Source of the DNA: Tribonema minus
Taxonomy: Eukaryota; Sar; Xanthophyceae; Tribonematales; Tribonemataceae
Length of the DNA: 64,000 bases
Assembly: GCA_017506865.1 (NCBI GenBank)
Contig: JAFCMP010000065.1
Span: 248,001 to 312,000 of the forward strand
Direction of reading: 5' to 3'
Shown: positions 24,600 through 37,985 of the stretch, in pieces
Layout: the number at the start of each line of letters is the position of its first letter
How positions within the stretch are numbered: the first letter of the stretch is position 1
Position numbers and translations under genes: made by a program
The notes under the pieces: generated by a model
Database searches by the model: none
Told to the model about the DNA's origin: nothing
What the model saw: only the letters and a program-made list of their open reading frames with translations

Positions 24600-25675
24600 G
24601 TTCATGATGAGTGCTAAAGCAAGGAAACGAGAAGTTCGTCGTGCTAGAGTAGCTGCCGTCCATACGAGTTCGTACGAGTTCATGCAAGTTCTAAGCTGGC
24701 ACCTTGGTGTGACGGGGCGCAAATGATGAATATGCACGGCGTCGCCAGCGAAAGATGTTTCCGTTTCGGTGGCGCTGACTGACTGACTGCCGCAATCAGG
24801 TCAAGTGGTTTCCAAATTGTGGCTCGTCGGTCGCCCGCAAAAGCTGTGCAACTCACGTAGTATGGCGTGGCATAAGCGTACAACGCAACGGAGCACTCTC
24901 CCAGGCGTGCTCCAGCAAAAACCTCTGCCAGCAACACTCTCTACGTGCGAGTGTCCTGCGAGCAGTATTAGTGCTTGGCTTACAGATCAAATGCATCGAC
25001 AAACGAGGTGAACAGCCTTTGTAAAAACCTGGCCGGACAGATATCGGATCTAAAGCAGGAGGAAGATCACGGTTCGTTCAGAAGAAAAACCTTTTTTCAG
25101 CCTGTGTGACCCCAAGATGTGCGCGGTTCATCCACTTCAACAGTGAGTTGAACTGCGAGAATCACCCATCGAGCGCACGGATGGCCTACAGTGGAATAGC
25201 CAGGAGGCCTTGGAGGACGTTGGGCTACCTTCTTCTTCTTCTCCAAGGTCCAACTCGCCCGCTTGCTGCGCGCGGGCGAGGCCTGGTGCGTGTGCAGGGC
25301 GCTGCAACAGCCTGCCATACCCATGGCGCACCGCACCCGAGGTGATGCTGGCGGCAACCACGAGCAGCATGGTTGCAGTGGCGGTACCCTTCCGCCTTTC
25401 TCGGAAGCACGCGTGATCACGTGCTGCCGTTTTCAGATCACCCCTGGCGTTCTAGGCATGGCGTGCGCTCGGAGGCGTCAGCTGGGTGCCCTGTCCCAGC
25501 GTCGGCGGAGTGATAGCTTGGAGGTACCATCGCGTCTGCCACAGCGGGCGCCCTGGCCTGGGCTCTGCAGGTAATCAAATGCAAGGCATTTCCAGAGGCA
25601 TCTGCTTTCAGCTATCATTGATTCTAGGCGCGATGCAGGCAGAGTATTTTGTCCGATTCACCCGTCTGCGGCGCT
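24600..25675 (-). repeat. Dispersed repeat R1, copy 1 (inverted)
   Basis: In reverse complement this matches 45170-46450. Part A (25100-25675) and part B (24790-25010) keep the same order in both copies. Landmarks: CTCCGCCGACGCTGGGACAG and CCATCCGTGCG in part A, TTTGCTGGCGGCCGACGAGC-like text in part B. Frames do not stay conserved between copies, so it is probably a non-coding mobile repeat or an old gene fragment. No terminal repeats were found. Confidence 0.75.
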
Positions 25676-25731
25676 AGGTGTGCGGATCTCGCCAGCAAGC
25701 CTGTACTCCCTGACTGCGCGGCATTGTTCAG

Positions 25732-28700
25732 ACTGCGCGGGCTATGGCGGCGTGAAGCTGATGGTGGCAGCGTGCCGCGCGGTGAATGGGGGAGACGGCA
25801 TTTTGACTTGGCTGTCGGAGCGTGTCGGGTGCAGCCTGCGGGAGCGGAAGGGCTGGGACAGGTCAGGATGCTAGACTGATGCATGTATGCAATAATTATA
25901 CACTTTGTGTTGATGATGTTGGCTTCGAATCTAAAGGCATTGGCACAGCCTGATGGTCAGTAGACGCCGACTTGTTACTTGCGCTAGTGATGTGTATTAA
26001 GCGCATTCATTTAAAACTGATGTATGTGCTTGCATGGATTGTGGCAAGTGTGGCAGGGCCGGTTGATGCAAAAGACACATGCTGAGAGGGAGGGAGCTGA
26101 TTCAAAACATACTTTCAATCATGCAAACACGGGGGCGCCGTTTTGGTACACCTCAATTTCATGCATATGTGGCCACATGTACTGCATTTTATTGCAATCC
26201 ACGTGCTTCAGTATACTTGTGAACACTTGATGCTGGTGAGACATTTGTGTGCAGTCTGCAACAGTCTATAACAGATGGGACCGAAGTAAGAACTGCGGCC
26301 TTTGCCTTGTCATTATGGTGTTTTATGAGCTCTCAACTCTAAAAGGAAATCATAGGCATACAATTTTTTTGCATGTGACGATTAGTAGCTTTTTTTCAGT
26401 TGTAAAATACTTCAAAAGAATTTTAAAAGGTTTGCAACATTCTGAAAAGTCATATTTTGTAAAATCAATCGGGTCCTCAAACTGTAAGATAGTCACTAGT
26501 AATCACTTTAGCGTGTTCAGTTTCTTTGTTATGTTACGGTATCAGATTTGAAAAAACATCATTGTCTGTTGGAAAATAAAGGAACATGAATTACCCCCAA
26601 AAAACTTGTTTGTGATATTTCGGCATGTTTTTAGAGGCTGAACGTCTCCGCTGGCTCGCATTGCAGTTTCATTTGTTGATCGCAGCACGTCACATCAGTC
26701 AAATTTGCACCACCGCTTTGGACAGGCGCTGCACAAACAACGTGCATCTGCGCGCGAGACTGTTTGCTGCCAGAAACAATCCAGTTGAAGTGTGTCAAAA
26801 GTGTTGCGGTCATCAGATTCATGACTGTGGCAGCAGTTATTCACATCGAGTTTTTGGTACACTTTTAAACTTTCTAAACTGTATCATTCTTGACTGCAAG
26901 CACTGATTTCTGAACATGTGATGCTGGCCGCTGGTTACTGAGGAGGAAGGGGAACGTGTTGCCCTTGAATATCTAAAGTTTGGGGACAGCAGAGCAAAAG
27001 CAACTGATTGAAGAACGAGTTGATAGCAGCAGTCTGCGCGGAAGGCAGACATTGGAGCCCTTTTTCAGTCATGTTTGTTGGCACTTCAGTCATGTTTGTG
27101 ACCACCAGTACTGCGGATGTGAGAAAGGCACATGTACACAAACGCCACACGCAGCGTGCCGCTCACACGCCACAATCACACACTCTCCACATGCGCCAGA
27201 TACGACGCCACCACCGCGGCGGCCGCTCGCGGGCAACTTCCAGGCGCTCGACTGGGTCCTAAACGAGGTGCAGTTCAACGAGCAGGCTGACGAGGAGGAG
27301 CCCAACAGCAGCGATAGCAGTTACACATCCTCGAACCCGTCTCAGCGAACCACAGCAGACTGGTGCCTGCGCTGGGCCGCCGCTGGAGGCCACGCGTACA
27401 TGCTGCGCCTTCTGCTCGGGCACCGCGGCTGCAAGTGGCCGGCGCGGCCGCGCCCCCCCCTTGCCCCGGAAACGCTCATGCTGGCGGCGGCGGCGGCGGC
27501 GCCAGCGATGAAAACATGAAGTGGAAGGCAGAACTGTATGCTTTCCTGCGGGCGGTGGCTTTTGGGGGGAGTGTGGAGATGCTGCAGATGGCCAAGAAGA
27601 GGACAAGCCGTAAACGGTGCGTGAGCAACAGCATCTGCTGCGTTCAATCGCATTGTCGATGCTTCCTGGCCTTTTACAGGAGTGCATCGGAACACTTTCT
27701 CGAGTCGTATATTGGCGCGCAATCACCATTGTGCAGGGTGTACCTGATCTCTCCTTGAGAGGCACAGTATGGTATTGATTGTGGACACAGCTTGGAGCTG
27801 CAGATATCCACGCACAGGATGAGCCATTGAGGGTATGCTTTCTGCGCATGCTTGAACTTTGAAGCAACTGCGTGATCATGTATCTTGAAGTACATCCAAG
27901 CAGGAGTTGTGTGGCTATATATACTGCATACTGCTACGTTGAACGCCTGAGTGGTGGTAGCAAAGTGTGGGCTGTGTAGGTGGAGGTGCTGCAAGCGGCC
28001 AATCAGAGTATGCGCCCTAAATCATACTTCGAAGTATGTGCGTCTTAGTAGTATGCGCCCTTAATCATTAATGCATCTGAACAAATGGCTTAAACCCTCA
28101 CAAGCAGCCTTTGAGTTGAGCATATGCTGCAGGAGAGCTTGCTGCACACATGGTGCCAGCTGTTGTTGTGTCGTTTCATCAAGATCTGCTAACTCTACAA
28201 ATTACTGCAAAGTATCATCTTTGTTTGATAGTTGTGCCTCTGCATACTGCACAGCAGCCTCACTATCACCATCAAACTGCATCAGTTTTCCCCCTAATTG
28301 AAGTCAAATTTTGTCTGCTGATCCTGATAGTATGCTGTCTCACATGCAGGTGGGAGCGCAAGCTCACAGACATGCTGCACTGGGCAGGAGCCGTGGGCAA
28401 TCTACGTGCGGCACAGTGGCTACGTACGGAGGGCGCGAAGTGGCCCAACAGCCCTAAACCGCGCAAGCGCAAGCCCGAAAAGCAGCTTTGGGTTCGCCGT
28501 CACCAATACGAACCACGGGAGTGGGCTGACATCACACTGCGGTGGGCGCGCGCGCAAGGCTGTACGAATGCGCTATACGTGCTGGAGGACCTTGGGGTGA
28601 GCAGTGTCAGGCTTGTTAATTCAAGTGTGACCTTCAAGTGTATATATATGTGATGTACTGTAGTGGAGTGCATCCTCTTGGCCCATGACATAATTAACAT

Positions 28701-28960
28701 GTATGTGCATCTGAAATTGTGCATTCAACTGACACGATCTTGTGGGGTCGCTGCGTACATTTTAGCAATGTGAAGGCTGACAAAGTGTACGGACCTCAAA
28801 CGTCAGTTCTGACCAACACATTTATTGCACCAGCCGCACTCCGCTGTGACTTCATACATATGTAGACCTGTGTCCATAGCACAGGAGCCTACTACCCTCA
28901 GGACTGGCCGACCATCACTGTAGGCTATGCTCGCTGCAAGCACCCGGCAAATCTACAGCA
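25732..28960 (+). pseudogene. Ankyrin-like repeat protein gene, frame-disrupted
   Basis: Probable exons: 25732-25861, 27200-27616, 28350-28596, and perhaps 28884-28960. Translated pieces look like the ankyrin-type repeats common in algae: AAAGGHAYMLRLLLGHRGC, LHWAGAVGNLRAAQWLRTEG, and a pair of related units YEPREWADITLRWAR and YYPQDWPTITVGYAR. The role of such proteins is protein binding. The long exon needs two changes of frame: near 27231-27237 (between TTAAARG and NFQALDWVLNE) and in the C run near 27450-27475 (between CKWPARPRPP and the frame that ends KKRTSRKR). The last unit does not fit the phase of the exon before it. Homopolymer assembly errors could explain part of this. No start exon was found. 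Confidence 0.5.
26245..26620. other. AT-rich patch in ankyrin-like gene intron
   Basis: About 370 bases with strong A/T bias and an open frame of 100 codons (26249-26551, +) without recognisable motifs. It may be a small insertion like the one in the SET gene. No boundaries could be defined. Confidence 0.35.
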
Positions 28961-31900
28961 AGGCTGCTCTTCACAAGCAGACGTGATCTGTTCACATGTA
29001 GTTACCGTAGAAAGTGGCTTGTTATATCGGTCCACAACCAATGCAGACCATGTAAAGTTGAGTCACAATTTCTAATCATTAAGCACGCGCTTTTCATTTT
29101 GACACAGTAACTCAAATGTGCTGAAGCATGCAAGCATTAATGTTGGGTTACTCGTCGTCAAGTGGTACACTCATGTTCATGTTCCGTGCTTGCGATCGTG
29201 TCGCAAGCGCTGCAATCTCGAAAAGCATGCTTAATCAAAGTGGTCCATTCCATGTTCTGGTGTGGGCATTGGCTGAAGATGCGCAGTTTGCACCTGAGAC
29301 GCGAACCGCAATGCATATAAAGCATTATGCAGCACCCTAAAAGGTTTTGTAATCTAAAGCATTCATATGTGCCTGCACATCATAATTGTGGTACTCTGAA
29401 GCATTTACTTTGGTTGCGTTTGCTGTGCGCTGAGCACAGCCGGGAAAAACTGGTCTAGAAGCACCTTTGGCCATCTGAGCACAGCAATTGATGGCGGCTC
29501 TTGTGTGTTCGTTCCTGTTTGTAGAGCAACCATACTTCTGTGCTCTCTGCTTTTTTGCGCTGTGAATCCCAGCTCCTTGAAAACCAGCAAGAATACTAAC
29601 CTGGCATCTGGACATAAGCCTCTACAGCAGTCTCATCAAAGATACAATATGCATTCTAGTATCCCCCTCCCCCCGCTCTACCCTCTCCAAATAGATTCAC
29701 TGCAGATATCAAAACCAATATCACACTCCCCTCCGCCCCACCCACGCACATACTCCACCATGCAGTACCGGCCTGCTGTGTTCAAGTTGCATGCGGTCTA
29801 TGACGTGCACAGCAAGCGCCATCTGCCGAGTGGCGGACAACGCAGTCCTGCACACCACATGACCCCCCGTCTTGAGCGCACAGCGGCCCCTTGTGTTGAA
29901 CCAGCACGAAAGGGCGCTTGATTGCAGTCTGACCGGGGGCTTGTGCGACATTCTCAAGAGGTGACGGTTGTTGACACTGTCAACCTAGAAAGTAGACGCA
30001 CATAATTGGTGCTGTGCGACGTCATGACAACCTTCGTACACTGAGACTCGTCTTGACACAAGGTCGTCATATGGCATGACAGCCATGTGTTGCAGCAGTG
30101 GAGGCCTCCGTGCATCTTGCACTAGTACGTTGTTTGAATTGCAACTTTGAAAGCTTGCAGTAAGTTAAACCATGGGCACAATTGCTGTAGTACGTATAGT
30201 TTTTGCTCATGGCGATACCATTTTGCATTTTCCTGACTTGGACTTACATGTGAAATATGTCACTTTGGCCAGCAAAGTAGCTTCAGGCATCACGGTGACT
30301 GTGCAATAAAGACAGAACACTGAACCGCCATCATGGTGACCAGCACCAGCCTACGTCCCAAGTTGTGAGCGCATACTTGTACATAAGCTGAGCATTGTAG
30401 GAAACCTTCAGCACCAGAGCGTTTTCCTGATGTGTGGGGGGTTCATCCACGTGCTGTATCTGTAACATTCAATCTCTTCAACAGCTCTCGAGGACAACTG
30501 TTATGCACATACATGAGCATTAAGTCACATCTGGAATAATCAGTAAGAAGGAAGAACACGCCGCTGACTCATGTACCCCTTTCTCCACCCTTGCAGGCTC
30601 CGTATGAAAACCCATGAGCCGAAAGACCCCATGGAATCGTCCACTGGCAAGGCGTGCAGCAAGAACACGGCCTTCAAACTGGAGTCACCGTTGGTTTCCT
30701 GGGCTCAGTTTGCTCACCGATATCAAACAACATGAGCTCCAGATGACAAGCCCAGGCAAAGCCGCTTGCCGCTCACTTCAAGTTGGCTTCTTGTCACCAT
30801 GTCAAAGCGCAGTGGTCCAGATCTTCAAACAATTGCTGCCTTGTCATTACCACGCATCCCAGGGTTGTTGCATGTGCTCAGCCAGAGCGGCACTTCCAGC
30901 AGCCTGAGGGGCTCCCTACTGAGCACTGCTGAGCAGCAACAGCACTTGCAGCGATCGCTTGCAATTGCATGATGGAGATGATGAATATCATGCCTGTAGA
31001 GCCCTACACCCTGGTATTAAAGTGAGAAGGAGGGCGGGGAAGTCACCGGTCTGAGACGTCGTGGGCAGCACTGACAGATTGCATAGCAACACCATTGAGG
31101 ATGAACTGGGCGCTACACAAAATTTCATCGGAAACTTGATTTAAGGCCCGCTCAATGCCGTTGGTCGGATTGGGGGCCTTGGGGAGGGAGGGTGAGGGGA
31201 GGGGTCTTGGCGTAGTGCGATGTGACTCAACACCAGTGGTCTAGTATGCTGCATCAGGTCTGCTTTGGTTCAGCAGACATACATAAGCACATGCAGTGCT
31301 CTCGTCATCGTGCTGCTATGAGCATGTCATTCTCAAATATGGCACATTGCACACCTGCAGCGCAGACTGTATATCACGAGGTACAATGCAACAAGCGCAA
31401 AGCAAAATCAGCACTTCTTCTGCATACTGAATCATTGATTACGCCAAGGTGCAACAATGTAGCATCTTTCATGCTCTGCAATGCCATCGCAGCATCACAA
31501 TAGTGCATGTTTGACTGCAGCAGAATGTATGCATATGCCATGGCAGTTGACAATGTTTAAAAGCTTTGACAGTCAAAAGAAATTCCATGATGTCAAATGA
31601 ACACACAGCATTGTCCGCACTGTTTGCCACAAAGTGGCAGCCTGAGGCTTGTTGCGTCGTCCTGCACTTAGGATTTCCTCGTTCTTGCATGCAATACGCA
31701 ATCGAAGAGTGCTGCAGACACTCTTGGAGCACGAAGCTCAGCATCCTCTGGGACTATAGTATACTGTCGTCCTAGGCCGGCGACATCGCTCTGTGAGTGC
31801 TGGGCGCACGCGTCCGCCTTCAGCGCAGCGCCGTAATGGCAGTTGCATCGACTCATGTCTCATACTCGCATCTGGCACAATTGGCAATCCGCCGTGGCGG

Positions 31901-33300
31901 TGTAAGGCGCGAGAGGCCACATGGTGGCCTATGTGGCCGGCCATGAACTGGGGGATAGGAAAAGCTGCATTAGAAGTGATCCGAGTCACAGCTCGGAATG
32001 CCTGGCAGGTAATACTGTAGTCTCTAGATGGGGCTCAAATGTGGCAACAACAAAGTCATTGGTGCATGCATACTCTCATGCTTGGTGAGCATCAACACCC
32101 AGTGCGCGAGATCATTGCACGTGCATATATATGCCCGTCAAGCATTGCTGCAGCGGTGACATTGTGGCCAACGATAATTAATTTTACTGACAGCGTGCTG
32201 CGTAAATCATGCAGCAACAAGTGTACCATTGTGCAGCATTGCTGGCACTCAGGATGAGTCTATGATGTGGACTATCCGCAAGAATTTAAATGCTTCAATT
32301 CTCAGCAACATGCATGTGCGCAAAATACATGACAACAAGCTTTAACAACTGTGGCATAAAGTACATGTAAAAGATCAGGCAGAAGTGTCATTGCATGCTT
32401 CCATATTCATAGTTGGAAGGCACACAGCAAAGGGAATTCAAGCTTCATGATTGTGAATGCTGGTTGTTGCGTGCATTTGGACGGAAGGCACACTGCAGAG
32501 CACTGTCGCGCACACAAGCGCTGGCTTGCACACGGCACCTGCGGTCACAGAGCTCCTGTTGCGTTTCAGCGCTATTGCGCTGACCGTTTAAAGACAACAA
32601 CAGCTAGCACATGCATGCAGGCACTGCAGTGCTGCCTTTCGCGGCGTATGGGTCAGCTTAGGACTCTCAAATAATGACCAAACAAGACATCCAATGACGC
32701 TGTTGAGCAGCACTCAATCAGCGCGGCGCAGGATGGCGCGTCCAGCCAGCTTCATGATCATGATGATGATGATCACAAAGGGCAGAACAGATATCTCGAA
32801 CAGCGGGATCCCCCCCCCCCCCCCAATATACGCTCAGAGACGCACGCGTAAACGCAGGGAAACTCCTGGTGGTGGACAGGTGGTGGACAAAGCTTTTGCG
32901 GACAGCATCACCGTGTGCCCGCCCCCCTCCCCCTTCCGCTCTCTGTAGACCAGCTGTTCAATGCATACACACACGCTAGGTCTGCGGAGCAGGGGGGCAC
33001 TGCTTCGCCAGAGCGATGCACTGTGTAAACCTCTTGCAGTTCAGCACTCCTCTTCTCGTTCTACGGTATGGTAATTCATGCACCGCAGCATCAAGCCGGC
33101 ACTGGACAGCATCACCTTCCCCCCCCTCCCCCTCTTCCCCCCCCCAACCTCCATTGCTACGGCGATGCAGCAGCGCCAAACTGTGGAGCACTGAGCTAAT
33201 AGTATGCGAATGTTGCTGCTTGCAGTAGCCGTCTCGAGAACGCTGCAGTGTGACAGCATGCTGCAGCAGCGACTGACAGCCATCATCAGCCTGCTGAGCG
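28961..33300. other. Long region without a recognised gene
   Basis: Several short open frames exist (for example 30614-30907 and 31793-32020) but none shows a family motif or a consistent exon chain. A good acceptor near 30598 followed by APYENP and a stop could be a terminal exon of the ankyrin-like gene, but nothing links it. Poly-C runs occur at 32811-32824 and 33120-33145. Confidence 0.4.
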
Positions 33301-36300
33301 TGAACACGTGTGAGCCGTGCTGCAGCAGATACCCACGGCTGAGCTGTGCCTACGTGTTGATGATCGATGCACTCAGCCATGTGTGCGCGCCTACACTTCC
33401 ATGGGCCCTTCCGGCGCCTCCGACGCAGCGCTGCCGCTCCAATGCCGCTCCGCCGGCGGCAGCTGCAGCTGCACGTGCGCGCCGCCGCCACCGCCGCCGC
33501 CGCCGCCGCTGCCGCCGCTGCTGCTGCGCTGCCGCTCAGAGAACGGCAGGACCGCCGTCGACTCCTCGTCGCCGCCCTCCGCCACGTCAATGATGCAGTG
33601 CTCAGCACCACCCGAGTGCTGCCGCTGCTGCTGCTGCGGCGGCGCATGCTGCTGCTGCTGCTGCGGCGGCGGCGGCGCATGCTGCTGCCGGTGCGCCGCC
33701 GCCGCTGCCGCCGCTGCAATGCCCCCTGCGCCAGCTGCGGCGCCGTTTGCAGCAGCGACGCCGGCGGCGGCGACGGCGGCAGCAGCTTCAGCGGCGCCGC
33801 CTGCGGGCATGCTGGTGCGAGCCCCCGTGCTTGAGCGCGTGGAGGGGGGGTCAGGTACCAGTGCCTCTAGGGTGTCGTCGCCGCGCTTCTCCTTGGCAAC
33901 CCACATGGCCTCGCTGACCTGGGACGCGGCGTGTGTGGGTCAGAGTCAGAGTCAGGGTTAGACTTAATTTGGAGGGGCAGGGGTAAGGGGGGGGTTATTG
34001 GGCTGGTGGGCATTGCTGTTTGTGACGCATACGCCCGTACTTCATGACATGATAATACTATTTCTGTACTGCGCTGCCCTTGAACTGCGCGCCACCATGT
34101 AGGACGGTGGGTCAGCAGAGCTCGCTCGACCGCACTCAGTCTGTGACCACGGCAGAACTCCGCATTCAGTCTGTTGTGCATGTGCTGCTGCTACATGTGC
34201 GCTGCTCATTTCATTAAAATATTGTGTGGCATCTGCGCGTATTTACATACCTCCAGGTTAGTGAGGCACGTCTGGGCCTTCGGCGTGTTGAGGAAGCTGA
34301 CCCAGCTCTTGAAGAGCGGCTTAACCAGGAAGTTGATGAAGCCCTTCCGAGAGTCCGCAATGGCCGTCGTGTCCCTGTCCATCAGTGGGCTTATCTGCGC
34401 ACGGCGGTGCGACAGCGCGCGTCAGCATAGAGACAGGGATGACATGAGTCACATCAAGGGACATTGGGCACATCTGCGGCGGTAGGCAACTTCAAGGGTT
34501 GATTCAGGCATGCCAAATCAATGTTGCACACTATGAATGCTAGCACGCATTGGCAGCCTGCTATCGCAGGTGCAACCAAAGCTCCTGTGCACTGGTAGAG
34601 CTCAATACATTGTACAATAGCAGTCTATGCAAAGTGTACCTGCGATGTGTTACCTTCTGACTGAGAGATCAATTGCAGGTGTTGCAATAAGTTTCGACAA
34701 GTAATACTCTTCGAAGAACATACTTCAAGCGAAACACTGCAATACAGTACTTTTGGAATTTATTTTCATGTGTGATCCATTTTCTCACCTCCAATCCCCT
34801 GCGCTTCTCTTCGTCCCCTTGCAGGAAAAATTATTCGATTACGGCCTGAAGCAAGACAGCAAATAGACAAGTGTTGTAATCACGGCAATGAAGGACACCA
34901 GTCACAATCATTGGCGACGGCATTGCACCCTGGGTGCGCAGATGATGCTCAGCATCAATGGGATGGTGATGCTCAACACAAATGCAAGCGATGATGCTCA
35001 TCACGCAAGCGAGAGTGGGATGCTCACCATGCAACCAAAAGTGGCAACGCTGATCATGCAGGTACGAGGTGGTGATGCTCAGCATGCAAGTGCCCCTTGC
35101 AGTACAGACTTGAACAAGCAGATCATGTTGCATGAAGGTACTGTAAAGGACAGGAAGTGCGGCACATTGTTTTTACAGTACATGGTGCAGCGTACTTGAA
35201 GTTGTCCTATGAGGTATTTCACAGCACACGTCTCTCCGATGCATTTTTTGTCAGAATACACATGTCATGCAAGGCCTGGCATAGCACAGCTGCTGCCATG
35301 ACTGTGATGTCTAAGCATACACAATGACTGGCAAGCACTGTCTTGTAGGCATTCCTCAGCCTGTCACCAACTGCACAACTGCAGATGCAGCAACACACCG
35401 TGCACAGGATAGCTTACAGCAAAGCATGAGATCACAGTCTCGAATTTGACAGCAAAACATGGTGCATGGGGGAGGGGGGGGCTGGTGTGTGTAGCACAGC
35501 CAGTGACCAAGTGCGCTTCTCGCAATGGCGCATCTGAAGCCGCTGCATGCAATGTGGGGCTTGTTCATGTACAAGTAACGTGGCCGAGTGCTCTGCAGGC
35601 ATTGATAGATGCAGGACAAGTTCTTGATTGCATCGCAATGCACACTGCCTGCAGCCAGACACTTTGTGTGCTTTGTGTATACTGGCCGTAGAGCTCAAAT
35701 CCATGGCCATGGTGCAGACCAATACCTGCACACCGCTGACCCACCTTGGTCCACTGCAGGTGAAGGAACATGGGTCTTGTGGGGTGGCTGATGTTCGCAC
35801 TCTTCATGCAGATCTTCATGGCAGACATTTACGTGCGTGTCTTGCTGTGAACGCGCATGTGCACGTAGGGATAAACAAAAGCTGGGGTGAGGCATCAGCT
35901 GGTTGGCTGTCTTGTGACCATGAACAGGTTTTTGGCACTGCAGAGGCTTGCTGCAGTCGCGTAAACACAACCAAGCAGACCAAATGCAAGGGTGGGCACC
36001 AGCAATGACTAGGATGGTGACCCATCGGCGGGGGCTATGTCCTGGCCGTAGTACGCCTTCGACAGTGCAGAGGACACAGCAGTCGGCATTGCTGTTTAAA
36101 CGCTGTGGCTGGCAAGAGCGCAAGGGAGTGAGTGGTGCATCACCCGCTCGCTTTGAAGTTGCAGCAGGCTTGGCGCGTCTCAGTACTGCCACCGGCAGAT
36201 CGAGTTCTGCCCATGCTCATGTAGCGGTAGTACACGCATTGCGCCGCAGTACACACAACGCACTGACGTCACAGGCACGCCACTAAAGACAGCTGTGGCA

Positions 36301-36599
36301 ACGGTCTGGCGGCAATCGCAGCAGGGGTAGGATCAAAGTCACACTCTAGAGGAGCACCAATTTAAAGTAAGAGATGAACTGACCTCTCCTCTCCAATCTC
36401 CGTGCGCATGTCGGTGAGATGTGAGTTGAACTCCCCCAGGAGGTCAAAGTGGAACTTCAAGTCTGTTGCGCACCAGCGGTATCATGGTGTCCCTGATGTT
36501 GCGCACGATTGCGGAGTCCACGTTGCGCATGAAGTTGCAGCGGTCTTGTCGCAGGACGCGGAAGGCCTGCATGTAGTAGTAGGGTTAGGGTCAGAGTTA

Positions 36600-36860
36600 G
36601 AATCGTGCAGATGATTGGGCTAGAGGTGGGGCGCATATTGCGCATGATGATGCATGAAGTCTTGCCGCAGAACACTCAGGCCTGCGCATACATTGAGGGT
36701 TCGGATAAGGGTGCATATCCAAACGGATGATCGAGTAAGGCGTAAGGTCAGAGTAATGAGCACAGATAAATTTAAAGGGGTGGGTCAGGAGTAGAGTCCT
36801 CATTGCGCATGAAGTTGCAGTAGGAGCACCAACGCGCAAGTGAGCAGCACAACTGAGCAT
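36600..36860 (-). repeat. Echoes of PDE exon 12 acceptor edge (left arm)
   Basis: Two degraded copies of the exon start (GCCT..TGTTCTGCGGCAAGA..CTTCATG and CTACTGCAACTTCATGCGCAA), the nearer at about 36640-36700 and the further at about 36800-36835. Both have counterparts in the right arm, so they predate the duplication. TTAGGG-like text lies at 36583-36600. Confidence 0.75.
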
Positions 36861-37794
36861 CACCAACGGGTCTCAGTTGCAGGAGAGTACCTGATTCTTG
36901 TAACTGTGCGCATTATATCAATCACACGGTCGCAAGGTGGTACGGTTATGATCACGGTAAGATGGCAGGATCAGGCCTGAGGGTGAAGCAGTAGACTCTG
37001 TCGCCATGCACAGAGACAGGATAGGCCACAGCCCTTGCACAACGGTGTGAGTACATCATGATGTACAGCATTCGACAGGGCACAGTTAGCAGCCATGACA
37101 GTTGTGGCTGCTGATGCGCATGTCAGCAGTCCATGACACACATTGTAACACAAGATTTGCGGTTCATATTACGCTTCTCAAGTACACAAAAGCAGGAACT
37201 GCTCCAGCGCGCTGTAGGGAGCATGCACCCTTAACTTTCTTATTGAGGACTGCAAATGATTGCACTGCCTGGTCAGTGTAAAAATCACATTTTACTCGGT
37301 ACGAAGTATACGTCTGGTAGAGTGCATGAAGTGCGAACTCTGAGATTTCCCTTCAGATATCGTTGTTTTCTGTTGCTATATTTTGGAGTACTCCATTCGT
37401 TGCTCCATTTGCGCAGATGCTCTCCGCACGCTGCCATCACACCAGAAAACGACAACTTGAAGGAAGGCGCACGTGCTTGTGCAATGACGTTCGTTGGCGT
37501 TCAACATCAACTACTGTACCTCGCTGTATACTTCGAGTTTCCAGTTGCATTGTTCCATTTGTGTGGACGCTCTCAGCATGCTGACGTCACACCAGTCAGC
37601 ACAAGGTGCATGCGCTTCTCTGACGACATTGGTGTTCAACTTCAACTCCTGTACCTCGCTGATGTGGAAGTTCTCCAGCACGCTGACGTCGTTGTAGACG
37701 AGCGACAGCTCGGAGAACGTCTTGATCAGGAACGCGTTGCTGCGCGGTACACGAGTGATGAACAATTAGCGAACGTCAGTATGATGGAGCAGTC

Positions 37795-37985
37795 GAGGGT
37801 CAAGCAGGAGCGTCACAACAGAAGCAGGAGCGTTAGTTACATCAAGAGCAGGAGCGTCACATCGGGAGCAGGAACGTCACATCGAATACAGGAGCGTCAC
37901 ACAAAGAGTAGGAGCGTCACATCAAACGCATGAGCGTAACAACAAGCGCAGGAGCGTCACATCAAATGCAGGAGCGCCACGCGCA
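37795..37985 (-). repeat. Minisatellite, about 20-bp unit (left arm)
   Basis: About nine units around the core GCAGGAGCGTCACATCAA. It is the inverted counterpart of 57233-57432 and lies just upstream of exon 11 in each copy. Confidence 0.9.

Noticed and set aside
25137-25370. Small secreted-type protein MLLVVAASITSG in repeat R1
   Set aside because: The second R1 copy begins alike but changes frame soon after, so the frame is not conserved.
33317-33961. Frame of 214 codons on the + strand
   Set aside because: Antisense shadow of the low-complexity last exon of the PDE pseudogene; the same shadow appears opposite 61337-62134.
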